A DNA stretch of 64,000 bases from DSCS01 sp035391585 (GTDB lineage Bacteria; Macinerneyibacteriota; Macinerneyibacteria; Macinerneyibacteriales; DSCS01): positions 24,719 through 88,718 of the forward strand of contig CAZNOX010000005.1 of assembly GCA_964574875.1 (NCBI GenBank), read 5' to 3'. Positions 61,691 through 64,000 of the stretch are shown here, piece by piece. The notes beneath the pieces are model-generated. The model did not search any database, was not told where the DNA came from, and saw only the letters and a list, made by a program, of their open reading frames with translations. The translations under genes and the position numbers were made by a program. Numbering within the stretch: position 1 is the stretch's first letter; every line of letters starts with the position of its first letter.

Positions 61691-61718
61691 TTGACGAGGT
61701 GAGCCTTCTCCTTATAAT
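61691..61718 (+). promoter_or_regulatory. Promoter of the M18 aminopeptidase gene
   Basis: TTGACG (61691-61696), 16-base spacer, perfect TATAAT (61713-61718), about 32 bases before ATG 61751. Confidence 0.7.
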
Positions 61719-61750
61719 AGGCACAGGTATAAGATTTAAGGAGGGATACC

Positions 61751-63163
61751 ATGACAAAATATGAAAAACTGGAAAAAGAACTGCTTAACGAAAAGAAAAG
61801 CAGCTGGATCAAACGTGACAATAATGCCAGAACACAGGCTTTCGGGTTCAGTGAAGAATACAGGCAGTTTCTGTCACAAGTCAAGACGGAGCGTGAAAAT
61901 GTCCGTGAAGTGGTGAAGATGGCCGAAGAGAGAGGGTTTCTTCCTCTGTCTGAGCTCGGCAGGAAAGGACACCGTAAATATTACGATATCAATCAGGAAA
62001 AGAATCTCGTCCTCATCGTCCTGGGACGAAAGAATGTCAAAGAGGGGGTCAATCTTGTAGCATCCCATGTGGATGTCCCCCATATCGATCTCAAAATGAA
62101 TCCTCTCTATGAAGATGAGGAGTATTGTCTTGTGAAGACGCACTATTACGGGGGAATCAAAAAATACCATTGGGTGAACCTCCCCCTGGCGCTGCACGGG
62201 ATCATTGTGAAAAAGGACGGGACAAGGGTCAATGTGGTCTGGGGAGAAGAGGAGAGTGAGGGTGTCCTGACTTTCCCGGATGTGCTTCCCCATCTTTCCA
62301 GGAAGATCCAGGGAGAAAAGAAACTCCTCAGCGGATTTTCAGGAGAGGACCTCAATATGCTCTGCGGGTCGGTCCCCGTTGACGATGACAAGGTCAAGAA
62401 TAAGATCAAGATCCATGTCCTTGAGATCCTCCATGAGAAATACGGGATCACGGAAGCCGATTTCATCTCTGCCGAACTTCAGCTGGTTCCTGCCGGAAAC
62501 GCCCGGTGGGTGGGATTTGACAAGGGCCTCATGGGAGCCTTCGGCCATGATGACAGGATCTGCGGTTACACATCCTCCATGGCTCTTTTCCAGGTGGAGG
62601 ACCCGGAATATACAGCTGTGAACTTTCTTGCTGACAAGGAGGAGATCGGGAGTGAAGGCCGCTCGGGGATGCAGTCCTGGTTCATTCTCCGTGTCCTCTC
62701 CGAGATCATGGCCCATCAGGAAGGGACCTTCAACGACCTCATGCTCCGTAAAGCCATGGAACGGTCCAATGTCCTCTCCTCTGATGTGGGGGCCGGGATC
62801 AACCCGAATTTTAAATCAGTCCATGACCCCCTCAATGCTCCCCGGCTGGGTTACGGCATTGTCCTGACGAAATATACCGGCTCCGGGGGAAAAGGCGGGT
62901 CCAATGATGCCGATGCCGAATTCATGGCCAAAGTCCGCAGGATCTGGGATGACAATCATGTCGACTGGCAGATCGGGACACTGGGAAAGGTGGATGAAGG
63001 CGGCGGCGGGACTGTAGCCAAGTTTCTGGCCGAGTACAATATGAATGTCGTGGATGCGGGGCCGGCCCTTCTCTCCATGCATTCTCCCTTTGAACTGGCC
63101 TCGGTGATGGATATCTACACCTGCTATGAAGCCTACAAGACCTTTTTTGAGAAAATGAACTGA
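61751..63163 (+). CDS. M18-family zinc aminopeptidase
   Basis: 470 residues. Metal and catalytic blocks of aminopeptidase I are present: SHVDVPHIDLK (metal His and neighbouring Asp), DKEEIGSEG (catalytic Glu and metal Glu), AFGHDDRICGYTS and a late LLSMHSPFELAS (metal His). M18 enzymes are cytosolic, multi-subunit and remove acidic or neutral N-terminal residues. It supports an amino-acid-using lifestyle, with the M42 enzyme earlier. AAGGAGG lies 7 bases before ATG. Confidence 0.93.
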   Translation: MTKYEKLEKELLNEKKSSWIKRDNNARTQAFGFSEEYRQFLSQVKTERENVREVVKMAEERGFLPLSELGRKGHRKYYDINQEKNLVLIVLGRKNVKEGVNLVASHVDVPHIDLKMNPLYEDEEYCLVKTHYYGGIKKYHWVNLPLALHGIIVKKDGTRVNVVWGEEESEGVLTFPDVLPHLSRKIQGEKKLLSGFSGEDLNMLCGSVPVDDDKVKNKIKIHVLEILHEKYGITEADFISAELQLVPAGNARWVGFDKGLMGAFGHDDRICGYTSSMALFQVEDPEYTAVNFLADKEEIGSEGRSGMQSWFILRVLSEIMAHQEGTFNDLMLRKAMERSNVLSSDVGAGINPNFKSVHDPLNAPRLGYGIVLTKYTGSGGKGGSNDADAEFMAKVRRIWDDNHVDWQIGTLGKVDEGGGGTVAKFLAEYNMNVVDAGPALLSMHSPFELASVMDIYTCYEAYKTFFEKMN

Positions 63164-63176
63164 AAAGGGGATGCCT

Positions 63177-64000
63177 GTGAAGAGATTTACTGATCTGTTT
63201 GATGGAGTGAAAGGCAGGAACCGTTGTCTCGCCGTGGCTCATCCCTATGGAGGCGAAGTGATCCGTGCTCTTGAGGAGGCCCGGAATGAGGGGATCGCCC
63301 GGTCCCTTCTTGTGGGTGACCGGGAGAAGATCAACGCTTCTTGTGATGAAGCCGGTGTCTCAAAAGATCATTATGAGATCGTCCATGTCCCCGGGGAGTG
63401 GGAGGGAGCTCTGAAAAGCGCCTCTCTTGTGGCCTCCGGGGAAGCGGATGCGCTCATGAAGGGAAAGCTTCCCACAGCCCTCTTCCTCAAAGCGGCCCTG
63501 GATGAAGAACAGGGGCTCAGGACAGGGTCTCTTCTCAGTCACATCGTCCTCATGGAAGCGGCTAAAATCGGACGCCTGGTCATGATCACAGACAGCGGTA
63601 TGGTCCTCTCTCCCACACTTCAGGAGAAGATCATGATCATTGAGAATGCCGTGGGATATGCCTCACGGCTGGGATGGGATAACCCGAGGATCGCTGCCGT
63701 GGCCCATGTGGAGACCGTGAGTCCCAAATCGCAGGCGACGATGGATGCCGCTCTCCTGGCGGGGATGAGCCGACGGGGCCAGATCCGGGGATGTCTCGTC
63801 GACGGGCCGTTCGGCCTGGATAATGCCCTGTCGGATGAGGCTGCGGCGGTCAAGGGGATCGTGTCCCCGGTTGCCGGGAATGCCGATATCATCCTTGTTC
63901 CGGATGTGCTCTCGGGAAACCTTATGGCCAAGGCTATGATGTATACAGCAGAATGCTCCTTCGGGGGCCTGGTCGTGGGGGGAAAGGCCCCTATCATCAT
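63177..64000 (+). CDS. Phosphate acetyl/butyryltransferase family protein (3' end cut by window edge)
   Basis: 274 residues are visible and no stop is reached. The Pta/Ptb fold shows AVAHPYGGEVIRAL, ADALMKGKLPTALFLKAAL, ITDSGMVLSPTLQEK and CLVDGPFGLDNALS; the last two resemble phosphate butyryltransferase more than classical Pta. It would convert an acyl-CoA (acetyl, propionyl or butyryl) to acyl phosphate for the kinase encoded at 52116. GTG 63177 follows AAGGGG by 6 bases; ATG 63171 is too close to that site. Confidence 0.88.
   Translation, partial: MKRFTDLFDGVKGRNRCLAVAHPYGGEVIRALEEARNEGIARSLLVGDREKINASCDEAGVSKDHYEIVHVPGEWEGALKSASLVASGEADALMKGKLPTALFLKAALDEEQGLRTGSLLSHIVLMEAAKIGRLVMITDSGMVLSPTLQEKIMIIENAVGYASRLGWDNPRIAAVAHVETVSPKSQATMDAALLAGMSRRGQIRGCLVDGPFGLDNALSDEAAAVKGIVSPVAGNADIILVPDVLSGNLMAKAMMYTAECSFGGLVVGGKAPII

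Noticed and set aside
1..64000. CRISPR arrays, insertion sequences, integrases or phage genes
   Set aside because: No repeated spacer pattern, transposase-like protein or terminal repeat was seen; almost all bases belong to ordinary chromosomal genes.

Overview
The window reads as one contiguous piece of a bacterial chromosome: gene density is above 95 percent, most neighbours overlap or lie within about 15 bases, and I see no insertion sequence, phage, CRISPR array or rRNA. GC content looks moderate (a little over 50 percent by eye). The host is probably a diderm (Gram-negative-type) anaerobic fermenter. The diderm call rests on a patatin fused to a POTRA/beta-barrel outer-membrane module and a predicted lipoprotein. 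The fermentation call rests on a full succinyl-CoA to propionyl-CoA cluster with a sodium-pumping decarboxylase, acetate kinase and a phosphotransacylase. The phylum cannot be named from the sequence alone; spirochaete-like or candidate-phylum lineages would fit. Promoters repeatedly match TTGACA / TATAAT with 16-17 base spacers, and ribosome sites are strong AAGGAGG types.

Layout. 1-2474 (minus): two consecutive CNNM/CorC-type membrane proteins. 2490-7735 (plus): a partner-switching operon (STAS antagonist, RsbW-like kinase, two SpoIIE/PP2C phosphatases) ending in a ThiS-ThiF fusion. 7726-12410 (minus): an MTD1-like folate dehydrogenase, a small membrane protein, a sensor protein with a degenerate kinase domain, and a PlsC-like acyltransferase. 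12441-16654 (plus): a PATAN/DUF4388 protein, then an ABC exporter with its GntR/YtrA regulator and a lipoprotein, closed by a strong hairpin. 16683-30472: a possible 15-codon peptide gene, then the division and cell-wall (dcw) cluster mraZ-rsmH-ftsL-ftsI-murF-mraY-murD-ftsW-murG-murC-ftsQ-ftsA-ftsZ, with promoter and MraZ boxes visible. murE, murB and ddl are not in it. 30480-39901: M42 peptidase, EcfT, ComEA-like protein, type Vd-like patatin, a DHH-CBS-CCA tRNA nucleotidyltransferase fusion, ComF, GNAT and Nudix. 39898-44078: ftsH, folE, cdaA and cdaR (c-di-AMP synthesis). 44084-47709: a STAS protein lacking the phospho-serine, with pilB and pilC. 47728-50630: a double-length ThyX and a beta-CASP nuclease. 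50691-50763: tRNA-Arg(CCG). 50785-60432: a DUF3352-like protein, acetate kinase and the methylmalonyl-CoA mutase / decarboxylase set. 60490-64000: a DUF401 membrane protein, an M18 aminopeptidase and a truncated phosphate acyltransferase.

The most unusual signals concern translation. Two genes, comF and cdaA, have no ATG, GTG or TTG at the place where homology says the protein begins. Each instead has an ATC at that place, overlapping or just past the stop of the upstream gene. At comF there is also a textbook -1 slippery heptamer (TTTAAAA), with a Shine-Dalgarno-like element 10 bases before it, near the end of the upstream CCA gene and in the right phase to fuse the two frames. Other points of note are the non-phosphorylatable STAS protein next to the pilus motor, the ThiS-ThiF fusion inside a partner-switching operon, a degenerate sensor kinase, and a CNNM promoter whose geometry predicts a leaderless mRNA.
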